From SIG440 sp045591035 (GTDB taxonomy: Bacteria; Bacillota; Clostridia; Monoglobales; Monoglobaceae): a DNA stretch of 64,000 bases. Below, piece after piece: positions 25,065 to 34,285 of this stretch. The DNA lies in contig JAZNSG010000027.1 of the NCBI GenBank assembly GCA_045591035.1, positions 1-64,000 on the forward strand, read 5' to 3'. Within the stretch, counting starts at the first letter, position 1; every line of letters begins with the position of its first letter. Under the pieces are notes generated by a model. It had not been told where the DNA came from. It saw only the letters and a list, made by a program, of their open reading frames with translations, and did not search any database. Made by a program: the position numbers and the translations under genes.

Positions 25065-27335
25065 CTATTCAGCGTCGAGAATGTCACCCAATGTAAAGGA
25101 ACCTTCTTCTGTGTATGACTCGTCTGCGGGTTCTTCTTCAACCTTTTCAGTTTCTGCAACATAATCAGGAAGGAGTACCTTTCTCGAAAGACCAATCTGC
25201 TTTGTGTCATGGTTGATTTCAACAACCTTAACTTCAACCTCATCACCAATATTAAGAGCATCAGATGGTTTATCTATTCTGGTGTTTGCAATCTGAGAAA
25301 TGTGAATCAAACCATCAACAAAAGGAGCAACTTCAGCAAATGCACCAAAGGGAAGGATGCGAACAACCTTACACTTTATTGTGTCACCAACATTAAGGTC
25401 CTTTGTAGCCTGATACCAGGGGCTGTCTTCTTCCTTCTTGTGACCCAAAGAAATCTTCTTTGTTTCGTCGTTAATATCCTTGATATAAACTTCGATTTCA
25501 TCACCCTCGTTTATAACCTCGGAAGGATGCTTGATTCTCTTCCATGAAAGCTCAGAAATATGAACAAGACCGTCTACGCCGCCCAAATCAACAAATGCGC
25601 CAAAGGGCATAATTGACTTAACAATACCCTTATATGATTTGCCAACTTCAGCACCTGCCCAGAAAGCAGCCTCTTTAACTTCCTTAAGCTCTTTAACAAG
25701 AGAAATTCTGTTCTTTTCCTTGTTCATTTCTTCGATATATACTTCAATAGTGTCACCAACCTTAACCACTTCAGACGGATGTCCGATGCGAACATTTGAA
25801 AGCTCTGAAATGCGAATAAGACCATCAACGCCGCCCAAGTCAACGAATGCACCGAAATCTGTCAAAGATTTAACTGTACCTGTGTACTTTTTCTTAAGTT
25901 CAGCACTTGCCCAGAACTCTTCAGCCAATTTAGCTCTCTGTTCTTTAGCAACAGCCTTTATAGAACCTACTATTCTAAGTCTTCCACGTCTGTCCTGGTC
26001 CATCTTAATAATCTTGAATGAAACCTCTGTATTGAGAAGTGCACCCAAATCTTCAACATATCTTTCTGCAGCTTCGGATGCAGGGATAAACACTCTTACA
26101 CCCTTAGCAATGGTAACTACGCCGCCTTTGATAATCTCAACAATTCTGCCGTTTAAAACAGTGTTGTTTTCAAAGTCTGCACGAAGTTCCTGCAAACCCT
26201 TGTCTGCATCAATCTTCTTCTTGGAGAGAGTAACAACGCCGTCACGGTCTGAAACATGAATAACAAACACATCCACTTCATCGCCGATACTTACCAAATC
26301 CTTAAGTTCAGCCGATGCATCATTTGTCATTTCGTTGAAAGGAATAACGCCGTCGTACTTGCCGTCAATGTCTACCTGGACCTCTGTAGGGGTGATACCG
26401 ATAACTACACCTTTAACAATGTTTCCTGTTGTTAAGGGCTTTAAAGTTTCTTCGAGCGCCTCTGCAAAGTTCATTTCATTTGTAATTTCCGCCATGGTTA
26501 ATTTTGCCTCCTTGATTACCTTATCCGGAGTGGATGCTCCGGCGGTAATGCCTACTTTTTTTATATTATTATTTTTAAATAAATGGACAAGTCCATCTAA
26601 TTCTTTTTCGTTTTCAAGTTTGAAACTGTTTTCACAAACCTCACGACATATTTCATAAAGCTTTTCTGTGTTTGAACTGTCTTTCCCTCCAAACACCAGC
26701 ATAACGTCACATTCCTCAGCTAGTTTTTTTGCCGCAAGTTGTCTTTCTTCAGTTGCACTACATATTGTATCAAAAAATTTCGCATTTGTAAAATACTTTT
26801 TTAAAATTTTTTCAAATTTTTTTGATTTTTCTTGTCTTAAAGTGGTTTGCGTCACCATACTGATAGGAGTTTGCGGCGAATCCTGCAAAAGTTTGTCACA
26901 ATCTTCATCACTGCCCAGAATATAAGCCGAGTCATCACACCAGCCATTTATCCCCTTTACCTCAGGATGATTTTTGTCACCGGCTATTACTATCTGTCTG
27001 CCCTGAGAATGCTCCTCGTGGACAATTTTGTGAATCCTTTTCACAAAAGGACATGTAGCATCAATAACATCACAGTTTTTTGTTATCAGATGTTCATATT
27101 CTTTTTGAGAAATTCCATGCGCCCTGATAATTACAGTACTGTTCTTTGGAATATCATCAAGAGATTCCGCACACTTAACATTCAGTTTCTCAAGCTCTGC
27201 TATCACATCACAATTATGAATAAGCTTACCATAGGTGTATATATTCTCTTTTTTCCGTGCAGTATCATAAGCAATTTTGACTGCACGGTCAACGCCAAAA
27301 CAAAATCCTGCTTTTTCGGCAATTTTAATTTCCAT
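25065..27335 (-). CDS. ispH-rpsA: Bifunctional HMBPP reductase (IspH) / 30S ribosomal protein S1
   Basis: 756-residue fusion. Residues 1-280 are IspH (LytB), the [4Fe-4S] enzyme making IPP and DMAPP in the last MEP-pathway step. It shows FCFGVDRAV (first Cys), DATCPFVKRIH, CSATEERQ and AGASTPD. Residues from about 300 to 735 carry five S1 RNA-binding repeats, with FGAFVDLGGVDGL in repeats 3 and 4 and FGAFAEVAPFVDGL in repeat 5. The reading frame is open throughout with no stop or internal ribosome site noted. The fusion is known in Clostridia. It overlaps plsC by 11 bases within the cmk-plsC-ispH/rpsA operon. Confidence 0.96.
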   Translation of the reverse strand: MEIKIAEKAGFCFGVDRAVKIAYDTARKKENIYTYGKLIHNCDVIAELEKLNVKCAESLDDIPKNSTVIIRAHGISQKEYEHLITKNCDVIDATCPFVKRIHKIVHEEHSQGRQIVIAGDKNHPEVKGINGWCDDSAYILGSDEDCDKLLQDSPQTPISMVTQTTLRQEKSKKFEKILKKYFTNAKFFDTICSATEERQLAAKKLAEECDVMLVFGGKDSSNTEKLYEICREVCENSFKLENEKELDGLVHLFKNNNIKKVGITAGASTPDKVIKEAKLTMAEITNEMNFAEALEETLKPLTTGNIVKGVVIGITPTEVQVDIDGKYDGVIPFNEMTNDASAELKDLVSIGDEVDVFVIHVSDRDGVVTLSKKKIDADKGLQELRADFENNTVLNGRIVEIIKGGVVTIAKGVRVFIPASEAAERYVEDLGALLNTEVSFKIIKMDQDRRGRLRIVGSIKAVAKEQRAKLAEEFWASAELKKKYTGTVKSLTDFGAFVDLGGVDGLIRISELSNVRIGHPSEVVKVGDTIEVYIEEMNKEKNRISLVKELKEVKEAAFWAGAEVGKSYKGIVKSIMPFGAFVDLGGVDGLVHISELSWKRIKHPSEVINEGDEIEVYIKDINDETKKISLGHKKEEDSPWYQATKDLNVGDTIKCKVVRILPFGAFAEVAPFVDGLIHISQIANTRIDKPSDALNIGDEVEVKVVEINHDTKQIGLSRKVLLPDYVAETEKVEEEPADESYTEEGSFTLGDILDAE

Positions 27336-27924
27336 ACGTTTTTGCTCCTGCGAGTTCTGCTATTTTAGTCATAAGAACTCCATTTGTAAGCCCCTGCAAA
27401 TCTTCAGCAGTCAGGCGTTTACCCTTGTATTCTGTCAAATCTATGTAGTTTCCTATTCTGACTTTTATGCCCTTTCTGAATTTATAGGCTGTTTCTATAC
27501 CAATTGGCAATATTCCTGCCCCGGCTTTAGCAGCAATCATCACCGCTCCACTCTTTCCCTCGCCCAAAACACCTCTTGTTCTGACTCTGGTGCCCTCGGG
27601 AAAAATCACCAGATTTTTTCCGTCCTTAAGGAGATTCATAGCCGTCCTGACAGCACCGATATCTCCGCTTCTGGTAACAGGGAACGCTCCGAAAGCCCTG
27701 ATTACCTGAGAAACCACCGGCACCTTAAAAAGTGATGCCTTTGCCATATATGTCATATCTACCGGCAAAAAAGCTGCGATAAGTGGCGGGTCAAAGTTGC
27801 TCATATGGTTTGGAGCAACAAGAAAATTTTGATTTTGAGGGATGTTTTCTGTCCCCAAAATCTCAATTTTGCCAAAAACCAATTTATAAAAACCCCTGAC
27901 AACCGCTAAAACAAACTTCTTCAT
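27325..27924 (-). CDS. plsC: 1-acyl-sn-glycerol-3-phosphate acyltransferase
   Basis: Membrane-associated acyltransferase making phosphatidic acid for phospholipid synthesis. At 199 residues it has the compact Firmicutes length. The catalytic NHMSNFDPP motif (HX4D) lies near residue 38 and the FPEGTRVR motif near 109, with an N-terminal hydrophobic stretch. It sits two bases after cmk and overlaps ispH-rpsA, an operon order conserved in Clostridia. Confidence 0.95.
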   Translation of the reverse strand: MKKFVLAVVRGFYKLVFGKIEILGTENIPQNQNFLVAPNHMSNFDPPLIAAFLPVDMTYMAKASLFKVPVVSQVIRAFGAFPVTRSGDIGAVRTAMNLLKDGKNLVIFPEGTRVRTRGVLGEGKSGAVMIAAKAGAGILPIGIETAYKFRKGIKVRIGNYIDLTEYKGKRLTAEDLQGLTNGVLMTKIAELAGAKTYGN

Positions 27925-27926
27925 CT

Positions 27927-28601
27927 TTATTTCTTCCCTTTTCTTATCAAATCCAAAATAATTTCTACTGATTCTTCAAGGCTATTTCCCGTAGTATCAA
28001 CAAGTATGGAATCTTCAGCCGGTTTAAGAGGAGCAATTTCACGCTGGGAATCGTTTTTGTCACGATACTCCATATCCGCCTTTACCTCATCAAAAGTACA
28101 CTCAACGCCCTTTTCCTGAAGCTCACGGTATCTTCTCATGGCACGTTCATCAACAGATGCTGTCAGAAAAATTTTAAGCTGGGCATCGGGAAGTACAACC
28201 GTTCCGATATCTCTGCCATCCATTATCACATCATTCTTTTCAGCAATGCTACGCTGAAGGTCAAGGAGTTTGGTCCTTACCGCTCCGATTCGTGACACAT
28301 TCGAAGCAGCAACCGACATTTCAGGGAGTCGGATTTCTTCGGATACATCCTCGCCATTCAAAAATACCGACTGTCCCTTTTCTGAATGGGCAATGTCTAC
28401 ATTCACCGATGGCAGAAGCTTCACAACACCCTTTATATCCTTGTCGTGGTCAATCCCCGCACGGACTGCCGCAAGACCGACAGCACGATAAAGAGCCCCT
28501 GTATCAATATACACAAACTTCATTTTTTTTGCTGCAAGTTTTGCAATAGTACTTTTCCCGGCCCCTGCAGGACCATCTATGGCTATCTTAAATGTAGACA
28601 T
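27927..28601 (-). CDS. cmk: Cytidylate kinase
   Basis: Phosphorylates CMP and dCMP using ATP. 224 residues with the P-loop GPAGAGKSTIA near residue 9, DTGALYRAVG near 33, DGRDIGTVV near 127 and the LID region with R-rich ASVDERAMRRYRE. The start ATG follows AGAGAGG. It is preceded by the small coiled-coil protein at 28624, 22 bases away, and followed by plsC. Confidence 0.97.
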   Translation of the reverse strand: MSTFKIAIDGPAGAGKSTIAKLAAKKMKFVYIDTGALYRAVGLAAVRAGIDHDKDIKGVVKLLPSVNVDIAHSEKGQSVFLNGEDVSEEIRLPEMSVAASNVSRIGAVRTKLLDLQRSIAEKNDVIMDGRDIGTVVLPDAQLKIFLTASVDERAMRRYRELQEKGVECTFDEVKADMEYRDKNDSQREIAPLKPAEDSILVDTTGNSLEESVEIILDLIRKGKK

Positions 28602-28623
28602 AAAATACCTCTCTCTAATAAAG

Positions 28624-28896
28624 TTATTTTTCTAATTCGTTTTTAAGCTCATTTATTTTTTCATTCAGGCTATCAATTGCACGACATTTTTCCTCGATAT
28701 ACTCAGAGACATTTCTGTCTTCTTTGTAACCTGCATAAACCTCATATCCCAACTCTTTGCAATGCTTCTCAATTTCATTTTTCAAATCAAAAATGGAATA
28801 CTTAACCTTTGAATCACTAACAATCTCACCTGTCTTTTTGGCAACAACATTAAATGTATTTTCGGCTGCCTTTTTAAGATTTTCTACAAACTTCAT
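28624..28896 (-). CDS. Small coiled-coil protein of unknown function
   Basis: 90 residues from the ATG at 28896, which follows GGAG at nine bases; upstream in-frame starts lack a site. Highly charged, mostly helical, with heptad-like Leu/Ile spacing in its C-terminal third (EEKCRAIDSLNEKINELKNE). It has no signal peptide or membrane segment. It resembles the small proteins found before zinc ribbons in Clostridia, but no Cys pair is present. It lies between ychF and cmk and may share the cmk transcript. Function unknown. Confidence 0.75.
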   Translation of the reverse strand: MKFVENLKKAAENTFNVVAKKTGEIVSDSKVKYSIFDLKNEIEKHCKELGYEVYAGYKEDRNVSEYIEEKCRAIDSLNEKINELKNELEK

Positions 28897-28963
28897 ATAA
28901 AATATCTCCATTCTGTCTGCTAAATATACTTTATCATTTTGCAGCAGACTTGCAAAATTATTT

Positions 28964-30061
28964 TTAAACATTAAATCTAAAAAGAATTATATCCCCATCC
29001 TGAACAACATATTCCTTGCCCTCGCTTCTTACAAGGCCTTTTTCCTTTGCAGCGTTCATGCTGCCGTTTTCCATAAGAGCCGTATACGCAACAACCTCGG
29101 CACGAATAAAGCCCCTTTCAAAATCCGTATGTATCTTACCCGCCGCCTGAGGTGCTTTCATTCCTTTTGTAATGGTCCAGGCTCTTACCTCCGGCTTCCC
29201 TGCTGTGAGATAGCTAATAAGACCAAGAAGCTTGTAACTTGCCTTAATAAGCTTATCAAGTCCTGATTCGGTTGCTCCAAGCTCTTCGAGGAACATCTGT
29301 TTTTCGTCTTTGTCAAGCTCCGCAATCTCCTCTTCAATCCTGGCAGAAACAACCATTACTTCAGACTTTTCACTTGCAGCAAAATCCGCAATTTTTTTAA
29401 CATATTGATTCTCATCAAAAGGCTTTGCATAATCAACCTCTGCCACATTTGCAGCGTATATGACAGGCTTAAGACTAAGCAATGATACTTCTTTGAGCAT
29501 TTCCTTTTCTTCATCGGTAAAGTCAAGTGCTCTGGCAGAAACACCCTTTTCCAGTTTTTCACACAAACCTTCAAGGAAATCAATTTCAACCTGAAACTTT
29601 TTATCCCCGCCTTTGAGCTGTTTTTTAAGTCTGTCGATTCTTCTTGCTATAATTTCAAGGTCAGAGAAGATAAGTTCGAAGTTTATGGTTTCAATATCAC
29701 GTATAGGGTCAATATTTCCCTCCACGTGAACAATATTCGTATCCTCGAAAGCACGTACCACGTGAACAATGGCGTCTACCTCGCGGATATTCGACAAAAA
29801 TTTGTTTCCAAGGCCCTCGCCCTTACTTGCACCTTTTACGAGTCCGGCGATATCAACAAACTCAATAACCGCAGGGGTAACCTTGTCAGGCTCATACATT
29901 TCAGCCAATCTGTCAAGGCGTTCATCGGGCACAGCAACCGTTCCCACATTTGGCTCTATCGTACAAAACGGATAGTTCGCCGATTCTGCCCCTGCCTGAG
30001 TAATCGCATTAAATAAGGTACTTTTCCCAACATTTGGAAGTCCCACAATACCTAGTTTCAT
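28964..30061 (-). CDS. ychF: Redox-regulated ATPase YchF (Obg-like)
   Basis: Obg-family P-loop protein that prefers ATP and binds ribosomes. From the ATG at 30061 (the TTG three codons upstream is too close to AAAGGAG) it has 365 residues. G1 is GLPNVGKST near residue 8, G3 is DIAGLVKGAS near 67, and the G4 position reads NVAE instead of NKxD, the hallmark of YchF ATP use. A helical insertion occupies about 125-170 and a C-terminal TGS domain ends in EYVVQDGDIILFRFNV. It has its own promoter and a leader palindrome. Confidence 0.97.
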   Translation of the reverse strand: MKLGIVGLPNVGKSTLFNAITQAGAESANYPFCTIEPNVGTVAVPDERLDRLAEMYEPDKVTPAVIEFVDIAGLVKGASKGEGLGNKFLSNIREVDAIVHVVRAFEDTNIVHVEGNIDPIRDIETINFELIFSDLEIIARRIDRLKKQLKGGDKKFQVEIDFLEGLCEKLEKGVSARALDFTDEEKEMLKEVSLLSLKPVIYAANVAEVDYAKPFDENQYVKKIADFAASEKSEVMVVSARIEEEIAELDKDEKQMFLEELGATESGLDKLIKASYKLLGLISYLTAGKPEVRAWTITKGMKAPQAAGKIHTDFERGFIRAEVVAYTALMENGSMNAAKEKGLVRSEGKEYVVQDGDIILFRFNV

Positions 30062-30135
30062 ATTTTTCAAATCTCCTTTATCTTTCGCGTTTATGGATTA
30101 TTTTTTCAAGCCCACTCCCACAAGTAAATATCTGT

Positions 30136-30203
30136 AATATGTTATATTTACAAAACTCCTAATATAACATATTCAGTATACCACAATATACCTGATTTAG
30201 CAA
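30136..30203 (-). promoter_or_regulatory. ychF promoter and perfect 13-base inverted repeat in its leader
   Basis: Minus strand TTGCTA (30198-30203), 17-base spacer, TATACT (30175-30180). Just after the -10 lies AATATGTTATATT (30161-30173), a 12-base spacer, and AATATAACATATT (30136-30148), a perfect inverted repeat. The spacer on the RNA strand contains AGGAG. It could be an operator or an mRNA hairpin. Confidence 0.75.
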
Positions 30204-30221
30204 TAGCAATATAAAAATATT

Positions 30222-31685
30222 TTACGCCTTCCCCTCGTTTTTGTTGCTTTTATTTTCTCTTGAATAAACCGCGTTCCATTTAGCAAATTTGCTCCAATCT
30301 CCATTATGAAGTTGGTCTGTTGTAACACGAAAACCCCAGTTATTTTCGGCTCTGCCCGGAGTGTTCAGTCTTGCATCCGAGCCAAATCCAAAAATATCCT
30401 GTATGGGAAAAATAACAATTTTCGAATGACTGGCATAAATTAACCTGAAAATACTGTCAAAGCATTTATCAAGGTCGTTTCCATAATAGCCACAATAATC
30501 AAACAGAATTGACCTATCCTCCTCACTCATTTCCCAAACATACCCCAAAAGCGTATTATTGTCATGAGTTCCTGTATAAGCAATTGTTCTCTCTTGATAG
30601 TTATGGGGTTTGTAAGGATTGTCCTCTTCTCCCGAAAATCCAAACTGAAAAACCTTCATTCCGTAAAATCCGCTTTGCCGGACCAGCTTCTTTACTTCAT
30701 CATTAATATTGCCAAGGTCCTCTGCCACAATTGTTTTGTCACCCTGAACTTCACGAATTGCATTAACAAACTCCCTGCCCGGGCCTTTTACCCATTTCCC
30801 CATTCTTGCATTATCAGCATCAGCCGGAACACTCCAATAAGCTTCAATACCTCTGAAATGGTCTATACGAACTCCATCAAACAGCGAAAACATAAACTTC
30901 ATTCTTTTTTGCCACCAGAAAAATCCGTCCTTCTTCATTTCATCCCAATTATAGACAGGGTTGCCCCACAGCTGTCCGTCTTTGTTGAAGCTATCGGGCG
31001 GAACACCCGAAACAGAGATTGGTCTTTCGTCATCATCAAGCATAAACAAATGCTTATTTGCCCATACATCCGCGCTGTCATAAGAAACATAAAAGGGAAT
31101 ATCCCCCATAATTTTAATATTTTTGCCATTGGCATAACATTTCAGTTCTGCCCATTGCATAAAGAATTCATACTGTATGAATTTCCACAAAAAAAGAGTT
31201 TCCGGGTCAACTTTTCTCTCCGTCCACTCATTCCACGGTTTTTGTCCGTTGGCAGCTTTATATGCCATAAATTCACAAAATTCTTTAATGTATGAATAAC
31301 TTTCAACAAATTTTTCAATTTCAGTTCTGTCAACAACGCGTGAGGCGGCAAGTTTTAACAACGAAAGCCTCTCTTTGCCCAGTCTCTCAAACTCACAACT
31401 GCAGGGTTGTTTTTGTATTGAGCTTTTAAGTTCAGACTCGGTTAACAAGCCTTTATGAAAAAGAGTCTCCAAATCAACAAAATATGGGTTGCCCCCAAAT
31501 GAGCCCTGGGACTTGTATGGGGAATTATATTCATCGGTGGGGCAAAAGGGCAAAACCTGCCACCAGGTAAATCCCGACTCAGACAGAATATCTACAAATT
31601 CCTTAGCCTGTCTGCCAAAGCTTCCGATTGAAAACTCCCCATTTAACGAAGAAATGTGCATCAAAACTCCGCTTTCACGACCCAT
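30222..31685 (-). CDS. malQ: 4-alpha-glucanotransferase (amylomaltase)
   Basis: GH77 enzyme that disproportionates malto-oligosaccharides or glycogen-derived glucans. 487 residues, the usual bacterial length. Nucleophile Asp in GVRIDHFRG near residue 275, acid/base Glu in VAEDLG near 325 and a third Asp in TGTHDNNT near 375; the N-terminal substrate loop includes YNSPYKSQGSFGGNPYF. The ATG follows AAAGGAATGATTTA. It is the last gene of the proS-cdaA-cdaR-FAD dehydrogenase run, 41 bases after it. Confidence 0.96.
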   Translation of the reverse strand: MGRESGVLMHISSLNGEFSIGSFGRQAKEFVDILSESGFTWWQVLPFCPTDEYNSPYKSQGSFGGNPYFVDLETLFHKGLLTESELKSSIQKQPCSCEFERLGKERLSLLKLAASRVVDRTEIEKFVESYSYIKEFCEFMAYKAANGQKPWNEWTERKVDPETLFLWKFIQYEFFMQWAELKCYANGKNIKIMGDIPFYVSYDSADVWANKHLFMLDDDERPISVSGVPPDSFNKDGQLWGNPVYNWDEMKKDGFFWWQKRMKFMFSLFDGVRIDHFRGIEAYWSVPADADNARMGKWVKGPGREFVNAIREVQGDKTIVAEDLGNINDEVKKLVRQSGFYGMKVFQFGFSGEEDNPYKPHNYQERTIAYTGTHDNNTLLGYVWEMSEEDRSILFDYCGYYGNDLDKCFDSIFRLIYASHSKIVIFPIQDIFGFGSDARLNTPGRAENNWGFRVTTDQLHNGDWSKFAKWNAVYSRENKSNKNEGKA

Positions 31686-31726
31686 TAAATCATTCCTTTC
31701 AGAGACAGACTTATTAAAAGCAACCT

Positions 31727-33307
31727 TTATTTCATCATTTCAAGAATCTTTGATGCCACTTTTATTCCATCAACAGCCGCGCTCATTATGCCCCCGGCAT
31801 ATCCGGCACCCTCACCTGCCGGGAAAAGTCCCCTGATGCCTATGCTCTCAAAATTCTCATCACGTTTTATCCTGAGGGGTGCAGAAGTCCGCATCTCAAC
31901 TCCGGTAAGAACAGCTCCACCGTCGGAAAAGCCTTTCATCTTTCTTTCAAAATCCAAAAGTCCTTCTTTTAGCGAGTCGGTAATAAACCGTGGCAAACAC
32001 TCTCTCAAATCAGCAAATTCAGTATTCCCCGTAAATGATGGTTTTACACCATCAAACCTATCCGAAACACGATTTTTTACAAAATCCCTTGCGAGTTGAA
32101 CCGGACCTTTTCCGCCGCATAATTGATAAGCCAGACCCTCATACTTCCTTTGGAACTCTATCCCCGCCAAAGGCGAATTGTCTTTAAAGTCCTCTGGTTT
32201 TACGGATACCACAAGTGCGCTATTTGAATTTTCAGCCATTCTGTCATGTTCACTCATTCCGTTCACAACCAAGCGCCCTTCTTCCGATGAAGCATTAACA
32301 ACAACGCCACCCGGACACATACAAAATGAATAACAGCTTCGGCTTTCACCATTATAAGCCAGTCTGTAATCCGCTGTAGGCAGCATACCTTTGTCAGCAA
32401 AATTTCCATACTGTATTCTGTTTATAAATTCCCGGTTGTGTTCAATCCTTACCCCTGCAGCAAAGGGTTTTTGCTCCATAACAACACCATGCTTCATCAG
32501 CATTTTATAAGTATCCCGGCTGCTGTGACCCGGGGCAAGTATAATTTCATCGCATTCCACATACTTCTCATTATTAAGGATAGCACCCCTGACTTTCCCA
32601 TCTTTAATGTCAATATCTGTAAGACACGTATCAAACAGAATCTCACCGCCAAAGGATATTATTTTCTCTCTGAGAGTTTTTACACACAATCGCAGTTTAT
32701 CCGTCCCTATATGCGGTTTTGCCATATATAATATGTCTTTTGGCGCACCACATTCTGCAAAAGTTCTTAGAACAAAGTCCTGAAGCGGACTTCCTATTCT
32801 TGTATTCAGCTTACCATCCGAAAATGTTCCGGCTCCGCCCTCTCCAAACTGAATATTGGTGTTAGGGTCAAGAATGCCCTTTTCCCAAAAACGCTTTATT
32901 TTTTCGTTGCGAGTGTCAACATCGCTGCCTCGTTCAACAAGTATTGTCCTCACACCATTTCCCGCCAACAGATATGCAGCAAACAAGCCACAAGGGCCAC
33001 TCCCCACTACTAAAACGGTTTTATTTTCAGGTAAAAAAGAAGCTCCTTTCAACTCAAAGGCAGGCGGTTCTTCATAAAAACGTACTTTCTCGTCAGAAAG
33101 CGAAAAAACCGTGCTGTTTGTTTCAAAAAGCACAGAATACACATAATGTAGGTCCGACTTTCTCCTTGCATCCAGGGATTTTTTTTGAATTTTGGGATTA
33201 AAAACCTGAAGGTTGCATTTTTCTGCAACCTTCATAGCCTCATTAAATATTTCTTCTTCTGTATGCCGTACAGGCATTTTTATTCCGCTAACAACTATTT
33301 TTTTCAA
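31727..33307 (-). CDS. NAD(P)/FAD-dependent oxidoreductase (COG2509-like)
   Basis: 526-residue flavoprotein resembling the uncharacterised FAD-dependent dehydrogenases of the COG2509 type. It has a short N-terminal ferredoxin-like lobe (about 1-95), the dinucleotide motif VVGSGPCGLFAAYLL near residue 101, FGEGGAGTFSDGKLNTR near 155, MCPGGVVVNASSEEG near 330 and GLFPAGEGAGYAGGI near the end. CSFCMCPGG carries neighbouring Cys residues. Substrate unknown. It follows ybbR by nine bases and precedes malQ. Confidence 0.88.
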   Translation of the reverse strand: MKKIVVSGIKMPVRHTEEEIFNEAMKVAEKCNLQVFNPKIQKKSLDARRKSDLHYVYSVLFETNSTVFSLSDEKVRFYEEPPAFELKGASFLPENKTVLVVGSGPCGLFAAYLLAGNGVRTILVERGSDVDTRNEKIKRFWEKGILDPNTNIQFGEGGAGTFSDGKLNTRIGSPLQDFVLRTFAECGAPKDILYMAKPHIGTDKLRLCVKTLREKIISFGGEILFDTCLTDIDIKDGKVRGAILNNEKYVECDEIILAPGHSSRDTYKMLMKHGVVMEQKPFAAGVRIEHNREFINRIQYGNFADKGMLPTADYRLAYNGESRSCYSFCMCPGGVVVNASSEEGRLVVNGMSEHDRMAENSNSALVVSVKPEDFKDNSPLAGIEFQRKYEGLAYQLCGGKGPVQLARDFVKNRVSDRFDGVKPSFTGNTEFADLRECLPRFITDSLKEGLLDFERKMKGFSDGGAVLTGVEMRTSAPLRIKRDENFESIGIRGLFPAGEGAGYAGGIMSAAVDGIKVASKILEMMK

Positions 33308-33316
33308 GCGGGATTC

Positions 33317-34285
33317 CTACCTTTCAAATTTGCCAACAATCTTTATATAAACCTTGGAACTACTCTCCTCAAGTTGAATTCCATCAGGTAATAAAAGTTC
33401 AACCTCTTTGCCTTCATGACCAAAATTAACCGGATTAATCAATACGGTCTTTATTGAATCAAGTCCGTTGAGAACATCATTTTCAGCAGAAACTTTAACA
33501 TTTGACGGTTGGATGGATATATCATAATTTTCCGCATTCGCCCAATCTACCAGGTTCACCTCAACCGGCACGGACTCGACCTTACTAACAGGGCAACTAA
33601 CAACAACAGAATCCGGCTCCATAGATACAACTTTGTAAATGTAATCATCTTTTTCAATGATTTTGCCATCTTTATCTACATAATGCAAATCCAGATTTGT
33701 GTATATATCCCCGGTTCTGCCCTCAAGATTAAGAGTGGCTCCGACATATTGAATCCCATCAATAACGGATTGAGCACCCGTAAGCGTTACCTTCTCTGTT
33801 TTCCATGATGTTTCCCCGACAGTATAACCATTCTCAACTTTTCCCGCAGTTTGTACTTTCAATAGTTTTTCACTGGTTACGAGTTTGTCAATTTCCACAT
33901 TTACACTGCTTGGAGACGTGCTGAGGATTTCGCTGTAACCATAAGGAATTTTCATCTCAATAGAGACAGGAACAGATGTCTTTCCGTTTATATTTTCAAG
34001 GTCAATATTTTCAAAGTTCACAAGCCCGTAAATTTCTTTTTTATCTATCTTTGCAATCTTCTTGCGACTTCCACGGAGCTTTAGTTCAGCCATTGTATTG
34101 GTTTCACTCACCAGACACAAATCGTTTTCCTTAAGTATACTCTGATTTGAAAATCTGATAGGAATATTTTTTACCGTAATATCAACGTAAGGGTCGACAA
34201 TTTCAATTATATAAAGCCACAAAAGAACTGCTACAATAACAGATATTACCTTTAAAACAGAAGCTTTTAGAAAAAATCCTTTCAT
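33317..34285 (-). CDS. cdaR: YbbR-domain regulator of the diadenylate cyclase (CdaR)
   Basis: Membrane-anchored extracytoplasmic protein that binds and modulates CdaA. 322 residues: an N-terminal membrane segment (about 10-30), then about three to four YbbR repeats of roughly 80 residues, recognisable by PVSIEMKIPYGY, LEGRTGDIYTNLDL and PVEVNLVDW. It overlaps cdaA by four bases (ATGA type). In most Firmicutes cdaR is followed by glmM; here it is followed by a flavoprotein and malQ. Confidence 0.93.
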   Translation of the reverse strand: MKGFFLKASVLKVISVIVAVLLWLYIIEIVDPYVDITVKNIPIRFSNQSILKENDLCLVSETNTMAELKLRGSRKKIAKIDKKEIYGLVNFENIDLENINGKTSVPVSIEMKIPYGYSEILSTSPSSVNVEIDKLVTSEKLLKVQTAGKVENGYTVGETSWKTEKVTLTGAQSVIDGIQYVGATLNLEGRTGDIYTNLDLHYVDKDGKIIEKDDYIYKVVSMEPDSVVVSCPVSKVESVPVEVNLVDWANAENYDISIQPSNVKVSAENDVLNGLDSIKTVLINPVNFGHEGKEVELLLPDGIQLEESSSKVYIKIVGKFER

